Under the pieces are notes generated by a model that was not told the DNA's origin, did no database searches, and was given only the letters and a program-made list of their open reading frames with translations. This document shows, one piece after another, positions 56,569 to 64,000 of a DNA stretch of 64,000 nucleotides; position 1 is the stretch's first letter; the number at the start of each line of letters is the position of its first letter. The stretch covers positions 6,262,001-6,326,000 of the forward strand of contig NZ_AP026978.1 in the NCBI RefSeq assembly GCF_027924405.1. Direction: 5' to 3'. The stretch comes from Nocardia sputorum (lineage in GTDB: Bacteria > Actinomycetota > Actinomycetes > Mycobacteriales > Mycobacteriaceae). Both the position numbers and the translations under genes were made by a program.

Positions 56569-56781
56569 ATGACTGCGATCACCGTCGGCGGCCAGGACAC
56601 CCTGCTGACTCCGGGCCAGGTTGCTGCCCTGTTCCACGTCGACCCCAAGACCGTGACGCGCTGGGCCCACGCCGGGCGCCTCGGGTCGCTGCGCACACCG
56701 GGCGGACATCGCCGGTTCCGCGAATCGGAAGTACTCCAGCTGCTCAAGTCGCTGACCACCGAGGCGACCGCAGCACGCTGA
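56569..56781 (+). CDS. bldC: BldC-like MerR-type DNA-binding protein
   Basis: 70 residues from ATG 56569, with GGAGAGG upstream. Only the MerR winged helix is present: LLTPGQVAALFHVDPKTVTRW then GRLGSLRTPGGHRRFRESEV, the BldC hallmark. BldC binds DNA head-to-tail on direct repeats and controls development and metabolism in Streptomyces; mycobacteria carry it too. A longer frame to 56362 lacks a start signal. Divergent from the DUF4229 gene. Confidence 0.93.
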   Translation: MTAITVGGQDTLLTPGQVAALFHVDPKTVTRWAHAGRLGSLRTPGGHRRFRESEVLQLLKSLTTEATAAR

Positions 56782-56898
56782 TCGCAGGGCGCGCGGACCT
56801 GTCGTGCTCGGGTCCGCGCTCGCCCGCAGACCATTTTCGCGTCTGCGGTGCGCGGGAGTCACGTCCGCGGCTACCCTCGTAACCAGGAGGTGAGCGAC

Positions 56899-57105
56899 GT
56901 GACGTACTTGTTGGCACTCATCGCGGTGGTGGCGATAGCGGTGCTGTGCTGGAAGGCGTTCGGCCCCGAGCGGACTGGACCCACTGCCCCGCAGACGCGT
57001 TCACCACAGCGCAAGCGCGTCATCGGACCCGACGACGACCCGGAGTTCCTCTGGCGACTATCTCGCCAGCACCGTGACGGCGAGTCCGGTTCCACCGAGC
57101 GCTGA
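56899..57105 (+). CDS. Small single-helix membrane protein
   Basis: 68 residues from GTG 56899, with AGGAGG 8 nt upstream. One N-terminal membrane helix (TYLLALIAVVAIAVLCWKAF), then a basic and acidic cytoplasmic tail containing IGPDDDPEFLWRLSRQ. That tail motif is conserved, from memory, in mycobacterial homologues; function unknown. The 185-bp gap that follows contains no gene. Confidence 0.78.
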   Translation: MTYLLALIAVVAIAVLCWKAFGPERTGPTAPQTRSPQRKRVIGPDDDPEFLWRLSRQHRDGESGSTER

Positions 57106-57290
57106 TCGTTTTCGCGTCACCCGCGCGATAGCACGCGTCCAGCGGCATCGGGCGTTCGCGCGTTTCTTCGCTCCACAGCCGTGGCGTCCTGACCGAACTC
57201 CTGTCAGGCGGCCACGGCGATCGGCAAGCCGGTCCGGGTACGGCAGGCGCGCTGCGGTGCGCCTGCCGCCTCCGTTCCGTGCGGTACCGA

Positions 57291-57899
57291 TCAGGGTTCG
57301 CCGTTGACGACCGCCATCAGCGCGTCCATGAACGGCTGCCCGCCCTGGATGGCTCCGCCCGCGATCGCGCCGACGACCAGACCGATCGGGCCGGTGATGA
57401 TGCTGAAGAAGCCCAGACCGATCAGAGCCCCGAGCAGCCCGCCGAGCAGCGCGCCCGCGACCACGCCGACGACGTTCTGGTTCAGTTCGGCGATGAGGCG
57501 GTTCATCGAGCTGATCGGCTGCATCTCGCCGATCTCCTTGGCGCCGGCTGTCGGCGTGAGCGCGAGACGCCGTCCGCCGTCGCTGATTTCGTGCGCGACC
57601 GAGAGTTTGCTGCCGGAAACCTGGAAGGTCAGCGGCACTTCGGCGACCACGGCTCCGGTATCGGAGGTCAGTTTGATCTTGGTGCCGTCGTCGGCCACCG
57701 CGAAGGTGCCGTGCTCGACGGCGGTCGTGATGGCCCCGGTCTCGCGCGAAACCGTGGTGCGATAGTCGACGCCCTGCTCGACGCCCGCTGTCGTGGTCTC
57801 CCGCTCCGGTTCGATGGGTTTCGCGTTCGCGGCCCCCGCTGTGATGCCCACTGCGGCAACCGCACCGAGCGTAATGGCGGCAATAGTGCCGAACTTCAT
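57291..57899 (-). CDS. Secreted/membrane-anchored hypothetical protein
   Basis: 202 residues. Sec signal peptide with cleavage at ANA-KP (about residue 26), a beta-rich domain (GVDYRTTVSRETGAITTAVE to ALTPTAGAKEIG), and a Gly/Ala-rich hydrophobic C-terminus (VVGVVAGALLGGLLGALIGL) like a membrane hairpin. It matches a family frequent in Nocardia that lacks an assigned role (possibly DUF8020). AAGGA lies 8 nt before ATG 57899. Confidence 0.75.
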   Translation of the reverse strand: MKFGTIAAITLGAVAAVGITAGAANAKPIEPERETTTAGVEQGVDYRTTVSRETGAITTAVEHGTFAVADDGTKIKLTSDTGAVVAEVPLTFQVSGSKLSVAHEISDGGRRLALTPTAGAKEIGEMQPISSMNRLIAELNQNVVGVVAGALLGGLLGALIGLGFFSIITGPIGLVVGAIAGGAIQGGQPFMDALMAVVNGEP

Positions 57900-58000
57900 T
57901 CTGGAATTCCTTCTCACCGAGACACCCGGCTCCGGAGGCCGGATGGCGTGTGACTGTACAGCGCCCGTGACTTGTTTCCAGATCTGGCGGTCGGCACACA

Positions 58001-58032
58001 TGATCACGAAGTTCGTTATCCGATCGTGATCA
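58001..58032. promoter_or_regulatory. Inverted repeat in the 310-bp divergent gap
   Basis: TGATCACGA, 14 bp, TCGTGATCA: perfect 9-bp arms. It lies between the divergent secreted protein (57899) and the LppU-like gene (58210). TACAGT (57953-57958) may be a -10 for the minus-strand gene. Likely operator; the regulator is unknown. Nothing else is visible in this gap. Confidence 0.5.
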
Positions 58033-58209
58033 CTGCTGCCCCGGATGCCGGGACGCAGGTGAATTCCCAGGACGGATCGCTCCCGTGGGAAGCAAAACTC
58101 GACGCGGACGTGCCGCGTAGTGTAAGCATGGCGTGGTCTTCAATCCGCAAGATTCACAACTTCGGGTCGCTAGGTGGGTTCGAAGGGTTCAGAGCTCTGG
58201 AGGACGTAC

Positions 58210-58860
58210 GTGTCGCGCCAACGTGTCCGCGCCGGTATCACCCTGGCCGCCTTCATGGTCGGGACCGGACTGGCGGCCACTCTCGTGGTCGTCGCCGCGC
58301 TATCGATGTCCGGCCCCGCCGACGAGCCGGCCAAGGCTGCCGCGCAGGCCGACAACGCGGCAACGACATCCGCGCCGCCGACGACCACCGAGGAGCCGCT
58401 GCCGACCACCACGGAGGCACTGCCGACCACGTCGGCGCTACGCGGCGCGTCGAACAAGAGCGCCACCAGCTTGCAGGTGAACATCGGTGACTGCGTGCAG
58501 CTCGGCGGCGCGGGCGCGATCGACAAAACCGCTTGTGGCAGCCCGAACTCGGTCTACAAGGTCGTCGAGAAGGCCCCGGCCAACGCCACGTGCCCCACCG
58601 ACGCCGACCACACCTACAACGAAACCCTGCACGGAGCGACACAGGCCGCGCTGTGCCTGGACATCGACTGGGTGGTCGGCGGCTGCATGGAACTCACCCC
58701 CGGCAGCCCCAAGCGTCTCGACTGCGCCGCCCACACCCCGGGCGCGGTCCGCGTGATCGACATCAAGCAGAACACCGTCGACGTGAACGCCTGCGGCTCG
58801 GCCGACAGCGGAATCGTCTACCAGCAGCGGCATTTCGTCGTCTGCGTGGCGCGACTGTAG
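58210..58860 (+). CDS. LppU/SCO3897-like secreted or anchored protein
   Basis: 216 residues from GTG 58210, with GGAGG 6 nt upstream. Uncleaved-looking N-terminal helix (VRAGITLAAFMVGTGLAATL), a Thr/Pro-rich stalk (TTSAPPTTTEEPLPTTTE), then a Cys-rich extracytoplasmic domain with at least eight Cys (GDCVQLGG, TACGS, ATCPTDADHTY, LCLDIDWVVGGCMEL, LDC, NACGS, VVCVAR). No lipobox at the start, unlike LppU itself. Role unknown. Confidence 0.82.
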   Translation: MSRQRVRAGITLAAFMVGTGLAATLVVVAALSMSGPADEPAKAAAQADNAATTSAPPTTTEEPLPTTTEALPTTSALRGASNKSATSLQVNIGDCVQLGGAGAIDKTACGSPNSVYKVVEKAPANATCPTDADHTYNETLHGATQAALCLDIDWVVGGCMELTPGSPKRLDCAAHTPGAVRVIDIKQNTVDVNACGSADSGIVYQQRHFVVCVARL

Positions 58861-59351
58861 GAACGCCCCGCATGGCCGTCGTGCTCGTCGGCTGTCCCGC
58901 AAATAGCCGCTTGGTCGCCCTCCTTAACAGACATGCGAAGTCGCGTGTCCCTTAAGGCAGCGGGACTCGAGGCGTTATTGATTCGGCCGGTAGATATTTC
59001 GGCCCGTTGCGAACTCGCGTCGCGTACCGAAGGCGGTCTCACATAATTCGGGCCGCACAATCTGAAACGTTCGCATTCAATCTTTCTTTGTATACGGGCC
59101 AATAAAAACCCTACTATTCCGCCAAATACTCGCGGCGTGCACAGGTGAGCGCCGGTAGCGGGCTGTATCGACCCATGAACACCGCCCCACAGCTCGATGC
59201 TGCGGCGCCGGGAATCACCTGGCAACCACGGACAGTGCACTCGGTGGTGTTCACTCATGTGCGGTTCGTCAGGAGTGAGCCCACGATCGCGGCGGAGGGT
59301 CGCCGACTTGCTCCGGGATCACCAGCACTGATGTCCACCCACCCCGCCTCG
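58861..59351. other. Intergenic stretch with an AT-rich island
   Basis: 490 bp between the LppU-like gene and the end of the lipase gene. No gene supported. 59040-59140 is clearly AT-richer than the genome (TTTCTTTGTATACGG, CCAATAAAAACCC), suggesting an unrecognised promoter, a small RNA or acquired DNA. Confidence 0.5.
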
Positions 59352-60620
59352 TCAGCAGTTGCTGGGCGCGGGCTCGCCGCGAACCCGCGCGTCGAGCCAC
59401 AACATCGCGGCTGGTGCGCCTAGTACCGCTGTGGACAGATGCTCGGCTCCGGACAGCGGCTCGGCTTCCGGCAGCTGGTCGATCGCGGGCACCCGTAGTG
59501 TCTGCACGCGCACCCCCGCCGCGCACCAGCGGCGGACGGTGTTTTCGACGGCTTCGATCGGAATCTGCCGGTCGTCCGTCGAATGCCATTCGAGAAGTGG
59601 TGTTTCCGGTACCCCGCCGTAGAGTTCCAGACTGTTCTCCTCCACCACCGATCGCGCTTCACGGCTGTCGAAGATCGAGGTATCGGCGATGTATTCCCGA
59701 GCGCTGCCGCCGATGCCCGCGGTGAGGATCTCGTTGCTACAGCTGTCGGCCATGGCCTCAGCTACCTCGCGACCGCGCGGAGTGAGATACGAGCTGATCG
59801 GCAGCCGGTCCGGATACTCCCGCTCCAGTCCGATCGCCGCCGCCATGGCCAACCCGAACGAGGGGTGCGGATTCAGACCCAGCGCCTCTGCCATCGTCAC
59901 CAGGTTCATCGCGACACCGCCGATGGCGGCGCCCGCGAGCTCGAGTTCCGGTGCATACGTCGGCTGCAATGCGGCCGCCCACGCGGTGGCCAGGCCACCG
60001 CCGGAGTACCCTGCCATGACCGCTGGGCTGTGCGGCACGGCGAGCGCGGGCAGGCGCCGCACCGCCCTGATGCCGTCCAAGACGATCTGGCCGCCCAAAC
60101 GCGCGGCCCCCAACGCGAACCGCGGTCCGAGATGATCCGGCAGCGCGACAGCCCAGCCTTTGGCCAGCGCCACGTTCAAGATCGGTGTGGTCACCCTCAG
60201 GTTCAGATCGTCGCCGTACAGCTTGTGCGACACCGCGCAGCCGGTGCCGAGCGCGTTGATGAAGTGCTGATACGACAGCAGTGGCCCATCGGGCCGACGG
60301 CCGAAGGGTACGAGCACCGTCGTCGTCGCCGCGATCGGCGCTCCATGCGAGTTGGTGGACCGGAATTTGACCAGCGTGACGGTGGAGCCGGGGAACATCG
60401 CCAACGGCGGCAGCGCCCGCACGTCGAGCACATCCCCGGGGTGGTGTGCCGCCAGATCCGCTGGGGCAGCGTAGAAAGGGTCCGGATCGGGGCGCGGATA
60501 CAGCGGTTCCGCGGTTGCCGTCGTCGCGAGAAGCAGCCCGAGGGCCAGACAGCCGATGGCGCCGAGGGTCCTAGCCACACCGCGCCTGCCGCCAGGGGAC
60601 AGAAGAAGCTGCCTGACCAC
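59352..60620 (-). CDS. Secretory lipase (LIP family)
   Basis: 422 residues from GTG 60620, with GGAGG 8 nt upstream. Sec signal (RRGVARTLGAIGCLALGLLL, cleavage near TATAEP). Alpha/beta hydrolase: nucleophile elbow AGYSGGGLATAW, Asp in STDDRQIPIEAV, His in LSGAEHLSTAVL. Fits the fungal/actinobacterial secretory lipase family (LIP, PF03583), which hydrolyses triacylglycerols. Cys pairs (CAVSHKLY, DSCSNEI) may form disulfides. Single gene. Confidence 0.88.
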   Translation of the reverse strand: MVRQLLLSPGGRRGVARTLGAIGCLALGLLLATTATAEPLYPRPDPDPFYAAPADLAAHHPGDVLDVRALPPLAMFPGSTVTLVKFRSTNSHGAPIAATTTVLVPFGRRPDGPLLSYQHFINALGTGCAVSHKLYGDDLNLRVTTPILNVALAKGWAVALPDHLGPRFALGAARLGGQIVLDGIRAVRRLPALAVPHSPAVMAGYSGGGLATAWAAALQPTYAPELELAGAAIGGVAMNLVTMAEALGLNPHPSFGLAMAAAIGLEREYPDRLPISSYLTPRGREVAEAMADSCSNEILTAGIGGSAREYIADTSIFDSREARSVVEENSLELYGGVPETPLLEWHSTDDRQIPIEAVENTVRRWCAAGVRVQTLRVPAIDQLPEAEPLSGAEHLSTAVLGAPAAMLWLDARVRGEPAPSNC

Positions 60621-60802
60621 GACCTCGACCTCCACGGATAGTTGGCGGCATTCGTCGACCAGCCAGCCTGCATTCAAATCCGATTCAGTGAGCAAACCTT
60701 CAGCGACACGCCGGGACAGGGAGCCGAACGCAAGGAAATCTCAGTCGTCATCCGATCCAGGCAACCGCGACCGCGTACGGAGGATGACAGCGAACACATC
60801 CG

Positions 60803-61459
60803 TCAGTATTCGAGTTCGGTCCACGGAATGCTGATCGGGAAGGGGAAGTCGAACTCGATCCCGTCCGGGTTGGCGTCGGTCCACTCGGCGGCGAGGATGT
60901 AGTTGGCCGCGCGCAGTGGGTGGACCCCCTCCGGCAGCTGCGCATGGCCGATATCGAGACCATAGGCGCGGACGGTGGCGATCGCGCTGACCTCACGGGC
61001 CAGCGTCACTTCCCAGTACCACGGGATGCCCGCGCTGGCATAGCGTCCTTTTTTGGCTTCGATGTCCATCTGCGTGTTGCCGGGCGACAAGACCTCGCCG
61101 ACCAGGACGACGTCACTGCCGCGCACATCCTGATAGGCGGAACCGAGGCAGCGGTGGACCAGGAAGTCCGGCGTCAGGAAGTTGGACTTGCCGGTGTGAC
61201 CCAGAAATACGTTCGTCTCGGTGGTGACGCGCCAACATTCTTCGGGATTCTCCGACATGTCCTTGCGCGCACAGCGCTCGAGCGTGGCCCAGAGCCGGTT
61301 GGAGAAGGTCTGATGCTCGGCCGGACCGCGGCGCATCCAGACCACATGACCATCCCACAACTCGATCTGCTGCGCGATCTCCTCAGGAAGCCGCTCCAAC
61401 TCCTCCCACGTCATCGATTCGGGAAGGTCCGGCTGCTCGATATGTGGCACCACCGACAT
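60803..61459 (-). CDS. Uma2 family (PD-(D/E)XK-like) protein
   Basis: 218 residues, DUF820/Uma2 restriction-endonuclease-like fold: MTWEELERLPEE and IELWDGHVVWM at the N-terminus, then TPDFLVHRC, VLVGEVLSPGN and EAKKGRYASAGIPWYWEV, which carry the acidic and Lys active-site residues. Uma2 proteins are often multi-copy in actinobacteria and cyanobacteria, function unclear. TACGAT (61466-61471) is 6 nt before ATG 61459: leaderless. Confidence 0.88.
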   Translation of the reverse strand: MSVVPHIEQPDLPESMTWEELERLPEEIAQQIELWDGHVVWMRRGPAEHQTFSNRLWATLERCARKDMSENPEECWRVTTETNVFLGHTGKSNFLTPDFLVHRCLGSAYQDVRGSDVVLVGEVLSPGNTQMDIEAKKGRYASAGIPWYWEVTLAREVSAIATVRAYGLDIGHAQLPEGVHPLRAANYILAAEWTDANPDGIEFDFPFPISIPWTELEY

Positions 61460-61498
61460 GCCGCAATCGTAACGGCCGATGCGGGTGGTCAGAACGCC

Positions 61499-62470
61499 TT
61501 AATTCAACCCCGCATACGAGTGCAACCCACTGATCACCATGTTGATGATGAACAGGTTGAACAGCATCGCGACGAAGGCGGCGATGTTGATCCAGGCGGC
61601 CTTGGTGTCGCGCCAGCCGGAGGTGGCGCGGGCGTGCAGGTAGGCGGCGTAGAGGACCCAGGCGATGAAGGAGCAGGTTTCCTTCGGGTCCCAGCCCCAG
61701 AAGCGGCCCCAGGCGGCTTCGGCCCAGATGGCGCCGAGGATGACGCCCGCGCCGAACAGCGGGAAGCCGATGATGGTGGCCTTGTAGGCCAGGCGGTCCA
61801 GGGTGCGGGCGTCGGGCAGGCGACGGGCGACGGCGCCGAGGACGTTGTTCGACTCCTGGCCGTCCGGCTGACGCAGGCGGAAGAGGAACAGCATGCTGGC
61901 CACACCCGCGAACAGGAACACGCCGCTGCCCACGCTGACGATGGTGACGTGCACCGGCAGCCAGAACGACTTCAACGCGGGCACCACGGGCGCGGCGTCG
62001 GCGTAGAGCACCGTGCCCGCGAGGAACAGCAGGATCAGCACCGGCACCAGCAGGAACGCCCACATGGCGCGGTAGCGCTGCTCCCGCAGCAGCAGGATCC
62101 CGACCAGCACGGCGGCGGCCGTTGCCATGGTGACGAACTCGTACATGTTGCCCAGCGGGAAGCGGTGGGTCGCGAAGCCGCGCAGGACGATCGCGCCGAC
62201 GTGCAGCGCGATGGCGACCATCAGCACCGAGAACGCCATGTTGCCCAGCCGCTCCGACAGCGGCCGCCGCGTGGGCTCGATGACCCGGCTGGGCCCCTGC
62301 GGTGTCGATCCGCCGCCCACGGTCACCAGTTCCCGCTCGCTGACCTGGCGGCTGCGGGCCGTCGCGTACTGCCAGATCAGCAGCACCAGCACCAGCGCGT
62401 ACACGACGATCGCCGTCTTGAAGGCGAAGTCGCTGTACCTGGCGATGGTCTCGTCGATCGGCATGGTCAC
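61499..62470 (-). CDS. ccsB: Cytochrome c biogenesis protein CcsB (heme handling)
   Basis: 323 residues with about eight membrane helices. WWD domain WGRFWGWDPKET near the C-terminus plus flanking His (HVTIVSVGSG, LHARATSGW) bind heme. With ResB it forms the System II synthase that attaches heme to apocytochrome c outside the membrane. Start GTG 62470 overlaps the resB stop by 4 nt (GTGA), so it follows resB in one operon. Confidence 0.95.
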   Translation of the reverse strand: MTMPIDETIARYSDFAFKTAIVVYALVLVLLIWQYATARSRQVSERELVTVGGGSTPQGPSRVIEPTRRPLSERLGNMAFSVLMVAIALHVGAIVLRGFATHRFPLGNMYEFVTMATAAAVLVGILLLREQRYRAMWAFLLVPVLILLFLAGTVLYADAAPVVPALKSFWLPVHVTIVSVGSGVFLFAGVASMLFLFRLRQPDGQESNNVLGAVARRLPDARTLDRLAYKATIIGFPLFGAGVILGAIWAEAAWGRFWGWDPKETCSFIAWVLYAAYLHARATSGWRDTKAAWINIAAFVAMLFNLFIINMVISGLHSYAGLN

Positions 62471-64000
62471 TCTCCCGTGGTCGCGGCGTGCTCGTCGAGC
62501 AGGCGGGCGCGCAGCCGATCGAACTCGCCGCCCCAGCCCGCCTGGTCGGTCCGGGCGAGCCCGCCCATCTCTACTACAGTGCGTCGTTGGTCAACGGTAC
62601 CGGCTGTGTCCTCGGCCGGGTAGACCCGCACCCAGATCCGGCGACGCTTGATCAGCAGCGACACCAGCAGTCCCGCCATCATCAGCAGCGCGCTGACCAG
62701 CACCCACTGCTGTGCGGGGTCGTGCGATACCTGGAGGTTCACGAACTCCTGCGCGCCGTCGAAGGTGACCTTGGTGCCGTTCGGCAGCGTGGTCGATTCA
62801 CCGGGCCGAAGATTGACCCTGGCCTCCTTGGTCAGCCGGCCCTGCTTGACCTGCTCGGGATCAAGGGCGAACAACGACTGCGGTTTGCCGGTGTCCAGGC
62901 CGGTGTCGCCGCGGTAGACGTCGACCGCGACGGCGGGATCGTTCATCGCGGGAAACGCCGAACTCAGCAACGATCCGTGGAACAGCGCCGTGGGCGCGAA
63001 CAACCCTTCGATCGCGATCTGGTTCTTGCGGCGCTCCTCGTCGGTCGCGTACATGCCGCCGGGCGGGTCGATCCGCAGCACGCCGCTGGACAGGAACGTC
63101 GACGCGTCGTCCGGACGCCACTGGATGGACTCGGTGCGGGTCCGGCCGTTCGGGAAGGTGACGGTGAAGGTCGGAGCGTAGCCGTGTCCTTGCAGGTAGA
63201 GCCGGTCACCCGCGACGCGCAGCGGGTGGTTCACCTGTACCTGGGTGTCGCGCCAGGTGTTCGTCCGCAGGTCGTCGCCCGCCTGGTAGGCGAGATCCGC
63301 GGTGAACATCTCGGCCTGCCCGTTGGTCAGGTAGTCGGCCCGGAAATCCTTCACCCGCACGCAGAGCGGGGTCATGCCGGTGCCGTCGTTGACATTGCCC
63401 GCCTTGAACGAGTCGAACACCGCGGGCGAGGTGGTGCAGAAGCCGGGGCCGTTGTTCGCCAGCACGATGACGCTGCCCTCGTAGCCGAACAGCTTGCCTG
63501 CGGCGATGGCGATCAGCAGTCCGACCAGCGCGAGATGGAACACCAGGTTGCCGAGCTCGCGGGTGTAGCCCTTCTCCGCCGACAGCGCCAGTTCCCCCTC
63601 GCGGGGGCCGGGACGGACCTCGCTGCGCCATCCGCGCAGCTGGGCTCGGGCGTGATCGATCAGCTCCTGCGGCGAGCGCTCGACCCGTCCCGAGTAGTGA
63701 TGCGGCAGCCTGGTCAGGTTGCGCGGCGCGCGCACCGGCGGGGTGCGCAGCGCGCGATAGTGATCGAACGTGCGCGGCAGGATGCAACCGACCAGCGAGA
63801 TGAACAGCAGCACATAGACGGCCGTGAACCAAAAGCTGGAGAACACGTCGAACAGCTCGAAACGGTCCATCCACGGGCCGAGCGTGGGCCGGTCGGCGAT
63901 GTACTGCTCGACCTTCTGCTCGTTGAGGTTGCGCTGCGGCAGCAGCGCCCCCGGAATCGCGGCCAGCGCGAGCAGGAACAGCAGCACCAAGGCGGTGCGC
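62467..64000 (-). CDS. resB: Cytochrome c biogenesis protein ResB (5' end beyond window)
   Basis: 510 C-terminal residues visible; the frame is open through the window edge, where it reads RTALVLLFLLALAAIPGALL, so the start lies outside. Three N-proximal membrane helices, a large extracytoplasmic domain (about 200-460), and a final helix (VSALLMMAGLLVSLL). ResB is the partner of CcsB in System II cytochrome c maturation, delivering reduced apocytochrome and shaping the heme path. Confidence 0.95.
   Translation of the reverse strand, partial: RTALVLLFLLALAAIPGALLPQRNLNEQKVEQYIADRPTLGPWMDRFELFDVFSSFWFTAVYVLLFISLVGCILPRTFDHYRALRTPPVRAPRNLTRLPHHYSGRVERSPQELIDHARAQLRGWRSEVRPGPREGELALSAEKGYTRELGNLVFHLALVGLLIAIAAGKLFGYEGSVIVLANNGPGFCTTSPAVFDSFKAGNVNDGTGMTPLCVRVKDFRADYLTNGQAEMFTADLAYQAGDDLRTNTWRDTQVQVNHPLRVAGDRLYLQGHGYAPTFTVTFPNGRTRTESIQWRPDDASTFLSSGVLRIDPPGGMYATDEERRKNQIAIEGLFAPTALFHGSLLSSAFPAMNDPAVAVDVYRGDTGLDTGKPQSLFALDPEQVKQGRLTKEARVNLRPGESTTLPNGTKVTFDGAQEFVNLQVSHDPAQQWVLVSALLMMAGLLVSLLIKRRRIWVRVYPAEDTAGTVDQRRTVVEMGGLARTDQAGWGGEFDRLRARLLDEHAATTGE

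Noticed and set aside
58818..59258. 146-codon minus-strand ORF in the AT-rich gap
   Set aside because: Overlaps the end of the LppU-like gene antisense and has no Shine-Dalgarno, leaderless hexamer or domain.

Overview
The window is high-GC actinobacterial chromosome and reads as Nocardia or a close relative in the Mycobacteriales. The reasons are a complete mce lipid-import operon, FAS-II dehydratase HadA/HadB for mycolic acids, a GDP-mannose-dependent lipoglycan mannosyltransferase, a menaquinone-only quinone pathway with the reductase MenJ, and many GTG starts preceded by a -10 hexamer instead of a Shine-Dalgarno. Gene order broadly follows (from memory) the M. tuberculosis Rv0528 to Rv0667 interval. 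No insertion sequence, prophage, CRISPR array or integron was seen.

Layout. 1-1.1 kb: start of rpoB. 1.5-13.1 kb: one minus-strand operon mceG-yrbEA-yrbEB-mceABCDEF plus two Mce-associated membrane proteins. 13.2-21.5 kb: rplJ-rplL behind a long L10-type leader, a divergent MFS exporter, an FMN reductase, then rpmG, hadAB, tRNA-Trp, secE, nusG, rplK, rplA. 21.5-22.5 kb: tRNA-Met, tRNA-Thr, a non-coding stretch with hairpins, tRNA-Tyr. 22.6-32.3 kb: yajQ, an F420-oxidoreductase/hemerythrin fusion with a divergent MarR gene, htpX, polyprenyl diphosphate synthase, menJ, AraC and VOC proteins, DUF2505, DUF3592, mgtA, menG. 32.4-39.7 kb: a 1392-residue nitrate reductase fused to a CysJ-type NADPH reductase, aldo/keto reductase with divergent TetR, a mycothiol-type isomerase and two small proteins. 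39.7-46.3 kb: menD, a repeat-bearing gap, a thioesterase divergent from menB, menE. 46.6-52.0 kb: DrrAB-like exporter facing an AfsR-like regulator. 52.0-64 kb: SRPBCC protein, menA, holin-like protein, an HTH/Clp-N pair, cysteine desulfhydrase Cds1, BldC-like regulator, secreted proteins, secretory lipase, Uma2 protein, and cytochrome c biogenesis genes ccsB and resB (resB runs off the end).

How the genes fit together. menD, menE, menB, menA, menG and menJ plus the prenyl synthase cover most of menaquinone synthesis, and CcsB/ResB mature the c-type cytochromes that use it. The mce operon carries its own ATPase, so it encodes a whole importer.

Most notable: three very short ORFs (23-26 codons) overlap the start codons of secE, menE and a Mce-associated gene by 4 nt and share an AGCGAGCGA DNA core; an HTH/Clp-N pair sits behind a 19-bp-arm inverted repeat that covers its promoter; and HadAB keeps a hydratase D-x2-P-x-H motif in both halves.
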